Origin: Calditrichales bacterium MX18-03
Lineage (GTDB): Bacteria; Bacillota; Clostridia; Lutisporales; Lutisporaceae
NCBI GenBank assembly: GCA_021083345.1
Contig: JAJGRE010000007.1
Span: forward strand, 1-64,000
DNA length: 64,000 nt
Reading direction: 5' to 3'
Notes under the pieces: model-generated
What the model was told of the DNA's origin: nothing
The model's database searches: none
The model's input: the letters and a program-made list of their open reading frames with translations, nothing else
Made by a program: the position numbers and the translations under genes
Shown: positions 17,462 through 25,859 of the stretch, in pieces
Layout of the letters: every line of letters begins with the position of its first letter
Position numbering within the stretch: the first letter of the stretch is position 1

Positions 17462-19689
17462 AGGGCTTTCCTCTCCTTTCCATACATCGCCTTGACAATT
17501 TCCTGGGGGCTGGCCGGAAGTCTGGTGATCCTTGCGCCGGTCGCATCGCAAATGGCATTCAGTATGGCCGGCATAGCCGCCAGCATGACAGGCTCTCCGA
17601 TTCCCTTTGCACCATAGGGTGCCGATGTCTCGGGATCCTCCACGATAATGCTCTCTATCTCCGGCATATCCAGTGCTGTAGGTATGATATATTTCGAAAA
17701 ATTTCTGTTCTTAATCCGACCCTCCTCAAGGCCCAATTCCTCGTGAAGCGTCCAGCTCATTCCCATAGCGAACCCGCCTTCGATCTGCCCTTCCACCAGC
17801 ACAGGATTGACAGCCCGGCCTACGTCCTGTGCACAAACGGCCTTCAGCACATCCGTCTTTCCGGTCTCGATATCCACTTCAACCTCCACACCGTAAGCAG
17901 CAAAGGTGTATGGCCAGTAAGGCGCGCCCTGACCTGTCTCATCATCCATCCTGGATGTCCGGGCGGTGAATGCCGCCTCTGACCGCAATAGCCTTCCCTT
18001 GGCTATGGCTGCCTGATACAAGTCCTTCAACGAGATGTGCTTCAGCAGATTCCCCTGAGCCTCAGATACTTCTGCAGTAAATGCCTGCAGCTCTATCCGC
18101 AGCTTTTCACACGCAATGCGGATGCCGTTGCCGGTATTGTACGTCTGCCTACTGGCAGCAGCCGTCCCTGAATCTGGCGTCAGGCGGGTATCCTCGCAAA
18201 CCAGGACCACATCGCTGAGGCTTACTTCCAGAGCTTCGGCTGCAATCTGGCTTAGAACGGTCTTGGCGCCCTGGCCTACCTCTGTTGCACCGGCAAACAC
18301 CCGGACCTTTCCTTCTTCAGTCAGCTCTGCAGCAGCTCTGGATACATCCGGAAAGCCGTTGCCGTATCCTGTGCCGTAGAAAATTGCTGCAATCCCTTTG
18401 CCCCGCTTTTTTCCAGCTTTCAGTGGCGCCTCTTCCCCGGAACGGCTAATGGCTTGTGCAGCCGCCCTTAAAGTGCGCTCCAGCGGTACTGACTCCTCCA
18501 GCAGCTGGCCGGTTGCCGTCAGCGACCCGGCTCTGAAGCAATTCTTCAGCCGCAGCTCCAGGGGGTTGATATTCAGCTTTCTTGCTATCTCATCCATTTG
18601 CTGCTCGTAGGCAATGGGTACTTGTGCTGCGCCGAAGCCCCTCATGGCGCCGGTAAAAGGATTGTTGGTGTAGACAGCATAGCTATCCACCTTCACATTG
18701 GGGATGACATAGGGGCCGGTCATATGAACCCCGGCTTTCCTCAGTATGTTGATAGCCCAAGATGCATGGGCCCCGGCATCACCGATAATTTCCGCCTCCA
18801 TCGCGTACAAGGTCCCATCCTTTTTGGCTCCGGTTCTGCACTTGATGTACATGGGATGCCGCTTGGAGTGGGCGAGAAAGGACTCTTCCCTGGTATAGAC
18901 TGTTTTTACCGGGCGCATCAGCTTCATCGCCGCCATCGCCAGATGGATCTGTACCGTGATATCCTCTCTTCCGCCGAAGGCACCACCTACAGCAGTGGTA
19001 ATAACCCGGACCTTTTCCTGTGACAGCCCCAGTGCCTCGGCAATCTCTTCGCGGTCAAAATGAGGATATTGCGTTGCAACCAGTATAACAACCGTTCCAT
19101 CCTCTTCCATATAGGCAACACCGGCTTCAGGCTGCAGAAAGGCATGGTCAACCATAGACGTTTCATAATGGTTCTCCACAATCACATCACAGACTTCGAA
19201 GGCTTTTTCTACGTCTCCTCTTCTGAGCTTGTAATGGTAAAGGATATTGCTGTCTCCATGCAGCAGAGGCGCATCAGACTGCATCGCCTCCCTTGGATCA
19301 AAAACCGCGGGCAGTATCTTGTATTCGACTTTGACAAGCTTGACTGCCTGCCTCGCGATAGCAGCCGTCTCGGCAACTACAAATGCAACAGGCTCGCCGA
19401 TACTGCGTATTCTGCCGCTGGAAAACACTTCATGATCCTTGAACAAAACCCCGTGATGATTGGCGCCCGGCACATCCTCTGCCGTCAAAACCGCCAAGAC
19501 GCCGGGATATGCCAATGCCGCACTTTTATCCACCGTTATCTCTGCACTTGGCTTTTCCGAACGTAAAGTGCAGCCATACACCATCCCGTCCATAACGATG
19601 TCGGAGGGGTATAGCGCTTTTCCTGTAACCTTTTCTCTGGCATCCACCCTGAACGCGCTCTTCCCGACGGTATTCAGCATAGGCTTCAT
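17458..19689 (-). CDS. xdhA: Xanthine dehydrogenase molybdenum-binding subunit
   Basis: 743-aa molybdopterin subunit of the xanthine oxidase family. Cofactor signatures seen are GGAFGGRED, GAMRGFGAAQVP, EVGQGAKTVLSQ, DSGTAAASRQTYNTGN and the catalytic Glu loop GAKGIGEP near the C-terminus. It would oxidise hypoxanthine to xanthine, or reduce urate in the reverse direction. It overlaps xdhB and ade by 4 nt each. No adjacent two-[2Fe-2S] subunit gene is present, which is unusual for a three-subunit enzyme. Confidence 0.9.
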   Translation of the reverse strand: MKPMLNTVGKSAFRVDAREKVTGKALYPSDIVMDGMVYGCTLRSEKPSAEITVDKSAALAYPGVLAVLTAEDVPGANHHGVLFKDHEVFSSGRIRSIGEPVAFVVAETAAIARQAVKLVKVEYKILPAVFDPREAMQSDAPLLHGDSNILYHYKLRRGDVEKAFEVCDVIVENHYETSMVDHAFLQPEAGVAYMEEDGTVVILVATQYPHFDREEIAEALGLSQEKVRVITTAVGGAFGGREDITVQIHLAMAAMKLMRPVKTVYTREESFLAHSKRHPMYIKCRTGAKKDGTLYAMEAEIIGDAGAHASWAINILRKAGVHMTGPYVIPNVKVDSYAVYTNNPFTGAMRGFGAAQVPIAYEQQMDEIARKLNINPLELRLKNCFRAGSLTATGQLLEESVPLERTLRAAAQAISRSGEEAPLKAGKKRGKGIAAIFYGTGYGNGFPDVSRAAAELTEEGKVRVFAGATEVGQGAKTVLSQIAAEALEVSLSDVVLVCEDTRLTPDSGTAAASRQTYNTGNGIRIACEKLRIELQAFTAEVSEAQGNLLKHISLKDLYQAAIAKGRLLRSEAAFTARTSRMDDETGQGAPYWPYTFAAYGVEVEVDIETGKTDVLKAVCAQDVGRAVNPVLVEGQIEGGFAMGMSWTLHEELGLEEGRIKNRNFSKYIIPTALDMPEIESIIVEDPETSAPYGAKGIGEPVMLAAMPAILNAICDATGARITRLPASPQEIVKAMYGKERKAL

Positions 19690-20573
19690 TTGCTGCCACT
19701 CCCTTCCCCCAAATCTGGCATGCTTTCCTTCAATACGTCTTCCACAGCTTTCCTGAATGCCTCCTTAAACACGCCTTTTACTGCAACTCTTTTGTATACG
19801 ATGGATGCCCTGCTTCCCAACCTGTGTTCCACTTCTTCTGAAAGCAGCACTGCGGCCTGTTCTGTGTCAAGCATCCCGATATCTTTTCCTTTTAGGAACG
19901 CTTCGGTATTCTTTTCTCTGGAAGCCGTAGGTCCCAGGCTTCCCGTAAAAACATCCGCGGCTATGATCCGCCTACCCTCCGCCTTGATTCTGACTGCACA
20001 GGATATGGTTGAAATGGCAAGGGCATTCCGCTTCCCCAGCTTGGCAAAGCCGCACCCTTCCCCCGGACCTGGCAAGCCGAATGCAAAACCTGTCAACAGT
20101 TCGCAGCTTCGGAGTACGGTTTTCCCTTTGCCTGCCAGGAACCCTTCCATCGGTATGACCCTTTCCCCTTCTGGGCCCATGACGATGCAATCCGCAGCCA
20201 GAGCCATCAGAACAGGTGCGCTGTCTGCCGCAGGTGCTGCATTGCAAATATTGCCTCCGATGGTCGCCCTGTTCTGTATCTGGCATGCACCCATGCTTCT
20301 TGCCATGTCCCATAAGGCCGGCACTTTATCTTTCAGTATCGGATTGCCGGCAAGGGCGCTGAAGGTCACCATGCTTCCAACTATGACGCTGCTGTCTGAT
20401 ATCGCAATCTTCCGGAGCTCGGCAATCCTATCCAGATCCACCAGATAATCCGCATGCACTTCCTGCTTCTGCAGTGCCAGTATCAGATCCGTTCCCCCCG
20501 CCAATACCTTGGCCTTCCCGCTTTCCAGCCTATGGACCGCTTCCTCTACACTGACCGGTAAAAATATCTCCAT
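19686..20573 (-). CDS. xdhB: Xanthine dehydrogenase FAD-binding subunit
   Basis: 295-aa CoxM/XdhB-type flavin subunit. FAD-binding motifs are KVLAGGTDLI near residue 30 and QIQNRATIGGNICNAAPAAD near residue 105. It passes electrons from the molybdenum subunit to NAD or ferredoxin. ATG 20573 follows GGGGGGTCGCGGT. It lies 3' of an intercistronic hairpin after the amidohydrolase gene and overlaps xdhA. Confidence 0.9.
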   Translation of the reverse strand: MEIFLPVSVEEAVHRLESGKAKVLAGGTDLILALQKQEVHADYLVDLDRIAELRKIAISDSSVIVGSMVTFSALAGNPILKDKVPALWDMARSMGACQIQNRATIGGNICNAAPAADSAPVLMALAADCIVMGPEGERVIPMEGFLAGKGKTVLRSCELLTGFAFGLPGPGEGCGFAKLGKRNALAISTISCAVRIKAEGRRIIAADVFTGSLGPTASREKNTEAFLKGKDIGMLDTEQAAVLLSEEVEHRLGSRASIVYKRVAVKGVFKEAFRKAVEDVLKESMPDLGEGSGSK

Positions 20574-20594
20574 ACCGCGACCCCCCATTTTTTT

Positions 20595-20641
20595 AAAACC
20601 AGCCTGCCGGACCTGTAAAGTACGTCCGAAGGGCTGGTTTT
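20595..20641 (-). terminator. Intercistronic hairpin, possible partial terminator
   Basis: A ten-bp outer stem AAAACCAGCC / GGCTGGTTTT (20595-20604 / 20632-20641) encloses an inner CGGAC/GTCCG stem. It lies between the amidohydrolase stop and the xdhB start on the minus strand and is followed by TTTT and A-rich sequence. It could attenuate read-through into xdhBA-ade or mark an mRNA processing point. Confidence 0.6.
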
Positions 20642-20646
20642 ATTGG

Positions 20647-21978
20647 TTAGTTGTTCCTATCCAGCAATCTGCCGATGAGTCGATTGCAGTTTTTCTTTAT
20701 CTCCCTGGCATCCAACGTCAAGAGCTTCCTGTCCTCCATCAGTATTTTCCCGTCAACGATGGTGGTGACCACATCATCCGCATTGGCAGCATAGACAAGC
20801 TGGGATACGATGTCCACATGCCTTGAGGGTGTAGTATGCAGCTTATCCATATCCACCAGCACCACATCTGCTTTCTTTCCTGCCTCCAGGCTGCCTATCT
20901 CGTTCTCCAGACCCATGGCTCTTGCACCGCCTAGTGTCGCCAGCTCAAACACCTTTTCGGCAGGCATGACGGTAGGGCTTAGGAGCCGCGCCTTCTGAAT
21001 GAGGGCTGCCGTCCGCATTTCACGGAATATATCCAGGTTGTTGTTGCAGGGTGCACCATCGGCACCCAAGGAGACATGAGCGCCCAGCTCCAGAAGCTCC
21101 GGTATTTTGGCTATTCCCGAAGCCAGCTTCAAATTGGAGTTGGGACAGTGGGAAACCTTCGTACCGGTGCCGGCAATGATTTTCATTTCCTCATCATCCA
21201 GCCAGATGCAATGCGCCAGTATAAGGTTGGGTCCTGTCAGGCCCAGCTTGTGCAAGTACATGATATTGCGCATTCCTCTGTCCTGTTCCACCAGCTCGAT
21301 TTCGCCCCTGTTCTCCGATGCATGGGTATGCACCATGACATTGTATTCCTTTGCCAGGTCTCTGACTCTGACCAGTAGATCCTCCGTGCAGGACACCACG
21401 AACCTGGGTGTAAAGGCGTAGTGTATCCTGCCGTTATCCTTCATATGCCATTTTTTTAGGAGTGCAATACTTTCACTGACAGATTCGTCTGCGCCTTCCA
21501 TGAGCCCCGGCGGCACATCCCCGCAGTAATCCATCATGCATTTTCCTGTGACTGCTCTGATACCGGATTCATATATCGCTGTAATGGCTTCATCGGTATA
21601 GTGGACGGTTTCCATATCCACCAAGGCAGTGGTTCCGCCTTTGATCAGCTCGGCTATGCCCAGCTTGGCAGAATAATAGTTGGATTCCCCATCATGGGTT
21701 CCTTCCAACGGCCAAACACGCTTCTTAAGCCAATCCAGCAGCTCCAGATCATCCGCCTGTCCTCTGAAAAGCGTTTGGGTCAGATGGATATGTGTTTGAA
21801 TCAAGCCCGGTATGACGGTCATTCCCTCCGCATCGATGACTTTATCCGCATCCTTGACCGCAATGCCGGTACCGATCATGGATATTTTATCGTCCTGTAT
21901 ATACAGATCACCCTGAATGATCTCTCGCTTTGGATTCATGGTCACAAGCTGACCGTTTTTTATCAGGATACTGCCCAC
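20647..21978 (-). CDS. Amidohydrolase-superfamily (hetero)aromatic amine deaminase, SsnA/MtaD/guanine-deaminase-like
   Basis: 443 aa. Metal motifs are TQTLFRGQADD preceded by the HIH pair (PGLIQTHIH), MVHTHASEN, ILAHCIWL and LGADGAPCNNNLD, as in ATZ/TRZ-type deaminases. The start is GTG at 21978 after GAGGGGATTAAC; a longer upstream reading lies in a hairpin region. The close match of the TQTLFRGQADDLELLDWLKKR block to Clostridial deoxyadenosine / thioadenosine deaminases shows amine deamination chemistry. In this context guanine, an aminopurine nucleoside, or 4-aminoimidazole are candidate substrates. Confidence 0.8.
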   Translation of the reverse strand: MGSILIKNGQLVTMNPKREIIQGDLYIQDDKISMIGTGIAVKDADKVIDAEGMTVIPGLIQTHIHLTQTLFRGQADDLELLDWLKKRVWPLEGTHDGESNYYSAKLGIAELIKGGTTALVDMETVHYTDEAITAIYESGIRAVTGKCMMDYCGDVPPGLMEGADESVSESIALLKKWHMKDNGRIHYAFTPRFVVSCTEDLLVRVRDLAKEYNVMVHTHASENRGEIELVEQDRGMRNIMYLHKLGLTGPNLILAHCIWLDDEEMKIIAGTGTKVSHCPNSNLKLASGIAKIPELLELGAHVSLGADGAPCNNNLDIFREMRTAALIQKARLLSPTVMPAEKVFELATLGGARAMGLENEIGSLEAGKKADVVLVDMDKLHTTPSRHVDIVSQLVYAANADDVVTTIVDGKILMEDRKLLTLDAREIKKNCNRLIGRLLDRNN

Positions 21979-22005
21979 GTTAATCCCCTCTTTCTGATTA
22001 TGAGT

Positions 22006-22067
22006 ATTCCAAAAACCCCGGACCGGGCTTTTTGGAATGCCCATAACCGCGGCTGTGGCCGGGTTAT
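22006..22067 (-). promoter_or_regulatory. Two intercistronic hairpins
   Basis: The first hairpin pairs ATTCCAAAAA with TTTTTGGAAT over 22006-22038 with a short CCC/GGG inner stem; the second pairs ATAACC (22043-22048) with GGTTAT (22062-22067). They lie between the permease stop and the GTG of the amidohydrolase on the minus strand. The first has a T5 inside its 3' arm rather than after the stem, so processing or attenuation is more likely than full termination. Confidence 0.5.
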
Positions 22068-22091
22068 AAGCATTAAAGGTTGGTCCTTATA

Positions 22092-23423
22092 CTACAGGAT
22101 GAACTTCAATATAAATATTGCAGACAATATGTACATGACGATGGAAACATCCTTTGCTTTGCCGGTAAAAACCTTTAAGAAAGTGTAGGAGAGCATTCCG
22201 AAAACGATACCTTCAGCAATACTGTAGGTAAAAGGCATCATGGTGATAGCAAAGAAAGCAGGAATTGCTTCGGTATAATCCTTGAAGTTGATCTTCAGGA
22301 TCGGCTCCATCATGAAGAGGCCGACCAGGATCAATGCCGGTGCAGTTGCAGCGCCGGGAATGATCAGAAATACCGGCGAGAAGAATAGCGCAAGCAGGAA
22401 CAATACACCGGTAACCAATGCCGTCAAGCCGGTCCGGCCGCCTTCTGCAACACCGGAAGCACTTTCAACATAGGTTGTAACTGTGCTGGTTCCCAGAAGG
22501 GCTCCGCCTGTTGTTCCGATAGCATCTGTCAAAAGCACCTGGCTGGCTCTGGGCAGCTTGCCGTCCTTATCCAGCAGGTTGGCTTTGGAAGCAACACCGA
22601 TAACGGTTCCTACCGTGTCGAATACGTCAACAAACAGGAATGAGAAAATAACGATCAGGAAATTCAGGCTGAAAACATCCGACCAGGATACGCTGAAGGG
22701 CGCCAAGGCAATAGAGGCAATGGACGGCGGTGCGCTTACAATGCTTTCGGGAAGCTTTGCCACGCCCATAAATATGCCAATGACGGTTGTAGCCAGTATG
22801 CCGATGAACAGAGCACCCTTTACGTTCTTATGGAGCAATACGCCCGTTATAAGAAGACCGATAATTGCCAGAATGACGGTGGGGCTCTTCATATCGCCCA
22901 AAGTAACGACTGTACCTTCTCCGGCCTTCACGATTCCGGCATTGACAAAACCAATGATGGCAATAAACAGGCCGATACCGGCGCTGACAGCATATTTCAG
23001 GTTCATTGGAATCGCATCAATGATGGCTTCGCGGACCTTAAAGAAGGACATAACGATAAAGATGAGACCTTCAACAAATACGGCTGTCAAAGCAAGCTGC
23101 CAGCTGTAACCCATTGTCAGGACCACGGTAAAGGCAAAGAATGCGTTCAAACCCATTCCAGGCGCAAGTGCAAAAGGATAGTTGGCCAGAAATGCCATCA
23201 AAATGGTGGTTAATCCGGAGGCCAGGCAGGTGGCCGTGAGTACGGCGCCGAAATCCATTCCGGCATTGCTCAGGATGCCCGGGTTGACAACGATGATGTA
23301 AGCCATGGTCATAAAGGTGGTGATCCCTGCGATAACCTCTGTCTTGACATTCGTCTTGTGCTCCTTGAGTCTGAAGTACCTTTCAAGCATGCTCGTGTCA
23401 TTGGAATTTGCTTTTGAAGTCAC
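22092..23423 (-). CDS. NCS2-family purine permease (AzgA/PbuG type)
   Basis: 443-aa transporter with about 12 to 14 hydrophobic segments. Features of the AzgA branch are NPGILSNAGMD, FALAPGMGLNAFFAFTVV and FLFVDVFDTVGTVIGVA, with GTSTVTTYVESASGVAEGGRTGL later. Such permeases import hypoxanthine, guanine or adenine with protons. The GTG at 23423 has AAGGAG 8 nt upstream. A structured leader with a possible terminator switch precedes it. It leads the run amidohydrolase, xdhB, xdhA, ade, so import and conversion to xanthine are genetically linked. Confidence 0.9.
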   Translation of the reverse strand: MTSKANSNDTSMLERYFRLKEHKTNVKTEVIAGITTFMTMAYIIVVNPGILSNAGMDFGAVLTATCLASGLTTILMAFLANYPFALAPGMGLNAFFAFTVVLTMGYSWQLALTAVFVEGLIFIVMSFFKVREAIIDAIPMNLKYAVSAGIGLFIAIIGFVNAGIVKAGEGTVVTLGDMKSPTVILAIIGLLITGVLLHKNVKGALFIGILATTVIGIFMGVAKLPESIVSAPPSIASIALAPFSVSWSDVFSLNFLIVIFSFLFVDVFDTVGTVIGVASKANLLDKDGKLPRASQVLLTDAIGTTGGALLGTSTVTTYVESASGVAEGGRTGLTALVTGVLFLLALFFSPVFLIIPGAATAPALILVGLFMMEPILKINFKDYTEAIPAFFAITMMPFTYSIAEGIVFGMLSYTFLKVFTGKAKDVSIVMYILSAIFILKFIL

Positions 23424-23457
23424 TTGATTCACTCCTTATCATTTTTTTAGTAAGTAG

Positions 23458-23604
23458 AAAAAATCCCGTTTCACCTCCTGCCTTAAAATGGTATGATAAA
23501 AGCGTCCTGGGATTTGTGACCGCTCTTTCCAAACGTGCAGGCCGCAAATCCGGTGTAGAATCGGGCTTATAGCTGCAATCTGTAAGCCCGGTTCTCTTTT
23601 TATC
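23458..23604 (-). promoter_or_regulatory. Candidate purine-related riboswitch or attenuator, class not recognised
   Basis: On the minus strand the leader can fold as a three-way junction. P1 is GATAAAAAG (23596-23604) with CTTTTATC (23495-23502). P2 is CGGGCTTA with TAAGCCCG (23562-23569 / 23583-23590). P3 is GGATTTG with CAAATCC (23545-23551 / 23510-23516). The loops share a complementary TGCAG/CTGCA. The 3' arm of P3 also fits a terminator, AAATCCC (23509-23515) with GGGATTTTTT (23458-23467). The two folds exclude each other, as in transcriptional riboswitches. J2/3 contains TTCTAC, reminiscent of purine aptamers, but J1/2 and J3/1 do not fit the standard consensus. Confidence 0.55.
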
Positions 23605-23619
23605 TATCGCGATATAGAT

Positions 23620-23649
23620 AACATATTCTAAAGTTAAAAATGGAAACAA
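23620..23649 (-). promoter_or_regulatory. Possible promoter of the permease operon
   Basis: Minus-strand -35 TTGTTT (23644-23649), 18-nt spacer, -10 TATGTT (23620-23625), upstream of the structured leader. A TATCTAT / ATAGATA inverted repeat follows at 23601-23620 and could be an operator. Confidence 0.4.
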
Positions 23650-23669
23650 TTTTTAGACCGTTGTCTCAA

Positions 23670-23726
23670 ATATCTTAGAGACTGTTGACCCAGAGTAATG
23701 CTATTTGCTTACAGTCTCTTAGATAT
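23670..23726. repeat. Palindromic element with TATCTTAGA ends, copy 1
   Basis: Arms ATATCTTAGAGACTGT and ACAGTCTCTTAGATAT form a 16-bp stem with one T-T mismatch around a 25-nt loop. It overlaps the stop codon of the second ade gene. A second copy lies at 44680-44737 with the same outer ten bases, the same mismatch position and the same GTCAA before one arm (read on the minus strand), but inner stem bases changed in a compensating way. Confidence 0.7.
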
Positions 23727-25527
23727 AGGGCGCAAGAATTTCATATTGATTGACATCAATCAAGCCTTTATCGGTGATCTTCCACTTGGGGCTGGTGGAT
23801 AGAGCCAGGAAGGAAAGATGCATGAAGGGCGCGTGGACGGTGCAGCCCAGCTGTTCCTTGACCGTCCTGTGCAGCGACACCATTTTTTCATTCAACTCGA
23901 TCCCTTCCAGTTCGTCGGTTATCAGCCCACCTACCGGCAGACGCAATTCGTCCAAGATCCGTCCGTTCTTCGTCACGGCTATGCCGCCGCTTATTTCTAT
24001 TACTCTGTTGATGGCTGCCGCCAAATCACTCAGGTTGGTGCCGGCTGCAATAATGTTGTGGGTATCGTGTGCCACGCTTTCGGCAAAGGCCCCCTCTTTG
24101 AGGCCGAAGCCCTTGACAAAAGCCTTTCCGATATTGCCGTTCCTTCCATACCGTTCCACACAAACAATATATAGGATATCCCGTCCGGGATCACATTCCA
24201 CCACACCCTTTGGTGCAAGCAGCACTTCTTCAAAGGCTTCCGATAGGTTCTGGTCCGGTATCAGCCCGATGCACCGGGCTGTCACACTGCTTGCCGTTGT
24301 ACGGATCTCAAGCTGCTCCGGTTTGACGGGTCTGCATTTGACCGAATGCTTCGTTGCTTCCGGATAGGTGTACTTCGGTATGCTGACAAGCAGCTCTCCA
24401 CCGTTGGCTGCAAGCTTTCCTCCGAGAAAAACGGCTGCTATCCTCATCTCATACAAGTCGTCGATAATGGCTATGTCAGCCAGCTTTCCAGGGGCCAGCA
24501 CCCCCACATCCCGCAGGCCGAAGTAGGCTGCCGGGTTGATAGTAGCCATTTGAATTGCCTGCACCGGCTCAACGCCTTGGGCAATGGTCCTCCGGATGAT
24601 TTCATTCATATGGCCGTACCGCACCAGGTCTTCAGCCAGCATATCGTCGGTTGCCAATATCAGCCTTCTGGAATCCAAACCCTCTTCTGTCACGGCCTTG
24701 ATGCATTCTGCCATATTTTTCTGGGTAGAGCCTTCCCTCATAAACACATGAACACCATAGCGAAGCTTTTCAATACACTCCTCTTTGGTCGTGGTCTCAT
24801 GACAGGAGCATTTTCCGCCGGTACTGATAATATGGGCTGCCAATTCGTTTCCGAACAGTTCCGGCGCATTTCCGTCCACGACCTTCCCGTTCATAACGGC
24901 GTAGGTTGTGGAAGCTACCAGGTCATCAATCACCTCCGGCGTGTGCCGGTACACGTTTCTTGCATTACTAAAGCCTTGCAGTTCACCGATACCGATGATA
25001 TTCCTGTAGTGCAGCAGCTCTTCCATATGCTGTGAGTTGATATCGAAGCCCGCTGTTTCCAGTTCCGGACAATCCGGGGTCAAAGCAGGTACCACCAGAT
25101 AAACATGATTCGGCATTGCCGCAGCCTCATCCGCCATGGCCTTCATTCCTGCAACACCTAGTGCGTTTCCGATTTCATGGGGATCCGCTATCAAGGTTGT
25201 AGTGCCCGAAGGAATGGAAAGCCTTGAAAATTCCGATATCGTCAGCATGCTGCTCTCGAAGTGCATGTGAGAGTCGATAAAACCGGGGGAGAGGTATTTC
25301 CCTCGTACATCGATGACCTGTGTCTTATCCCCTATCAGCCGGGAACAATCTCCCACCAGCATGACATATTTGTCCCTGATGGCGATATCCGCCGTATAGA
25401 TCTCCCTGGTGATGACATTGACGACATGACCGCCGTACAAAACGGTATCGGCATAACCGCCGTCCTTCATCAAATGATCGATCAGCTCCCGGTAAACGAT
25501 GGCTTTCTTAATATATTCCGCTTTCAA
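23719..25527 (-). CDS. Second, divergent adenine-deaminase-family amidohydrolase in the shell-protein cluster
   Basis: 602 aa, about 30 longer than the canonical Ade at 15749-17461 and clearly divergent. It keeps the Ade framework: PGFIDSHMHFESSML, LIADPHEIGNALG, CHETTTKEE, LATDDM and VAHDTHNIIAAGTN. It lacks the RHPED continuation after TDD that the canonical copy has. Start is TTG at 25527 with GGAGG 7 nt upstream. It directly follows the EutN-type vertex gene and is co-directional with the shell genes. With a normal Ade already present, another substrate such as 4-aminoimidazole is plausible; adenine remains possible. Confidence 0.8.
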   Translation of the reverse strand: MKAEYIKKAIVYRELIDHLMKDGGYADTVLYGGHVVNVITREIYTADIAIRDKYVMLVGDCSRLIGDKTQVIDVRGKYLSPGFIDSHMHFESSMLTISEFSRLSIPSGTTTLIADPHEIGNALGVAGMKAMADEAAAMPNHVYLVVPALTPDCPELETAGFDINSQHMEELLHYRNIIGIGELQGFSNARNVYRHTPEVIDDLVASTTYAVMNGKVVDGNAPELFGNELAAHIISTGGKCSCHETTTKEECIEKLRYGVHVFMREGSTQKNMAECIKAVTEEGLDSRRLILATDDMLAEDLVRYGHMNEIIRRTIAQGVEPVQAIQMATINPAAYFGLRDVGVLAPGKLADIAIIDDLYEMRIAAVFLGGKLAANGGELLVSIPKYTYPEATKHSVKCRPVKPEQLEIRTTASSVTARCIGLIPDQNLSEAFEEVLLAPKGVVECDPGRDILYIVCVERYGRNGNIGKAFVKGFGLKEGAFAESVAHDTHNIIAAGTNLSDLAAAINRVIEISGGIAVTKNGRILDELRLPVGGLITDELEGIELNEKMVSLHRTVKEQLGCTVHAPFMHLSFLALSTSPKWKITDKGLIDVNQYEILAPYI

Positions 25528-25542
25528 GCTAAAACCTCCATA

Positions 25543-25815
25543 TCAAGGCTTCTGAAGATCAATCCGGTCAATGATTCCTACGATGGCAGCATCGACGGGT
25601 ACATCTTTCTTTCTGACTGCAAAAGGTGCTACGCTGCCTGAAACGTACAGGACCGTCTCTCCCACCCCCGCACCGACGGTATCCACAGCAACGATAGGGT
25701 GGTCCTTTGCGTTCCCTTCCATATCCAAAGGCTGCGTAACAAGGAGCTTCGCTCCCACAAGCGCTTCGTCTTTTCTTGTTGCCGTTACCGTACCGATTAT
25801 TTTACCGACCAGCAT
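25543..25815 (-). CDS. EutN/CcmL-family microcompartment vertex protein (BMC-P)
   Basis: 90 aa, the normal size. Typical elements are MLVGKIIGTVTATRKDEALVGAK at the start, VAVDTVGAGVGETVLYVSGSVA in the middle and AAIVGIIDRID at the end. Such pentamers cap the corners of bacterial microcompartments. ATG 25815 follows AGGTGGGATAGGT. It is the only vertex gene in the window and lies 15 nt before the second ade. Confidence 0.95.
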   Translation of the reverse strand: MLVGKIIGTVTATRKDEALVGAKLLVTQPLDMEGNAKDHPIVAVDTVGAGVGETVLYVSGSVAPFAVRKKDVPVDAAIVGIIDRIDLQKP

Positions 25816-25859
25816 ACCTATCCCACCTTTTCAGCAAATATGTGTATATGAACAGCCAT

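Noticed and set aside
23495-23604. Standard guanine/adenine riboswitch
   Set aside because: Topology and TTCTAC are suggestive, but J1/2 and J3/1 do not carry the conserved purine-binding bases; kept only as an unclassified candidate.
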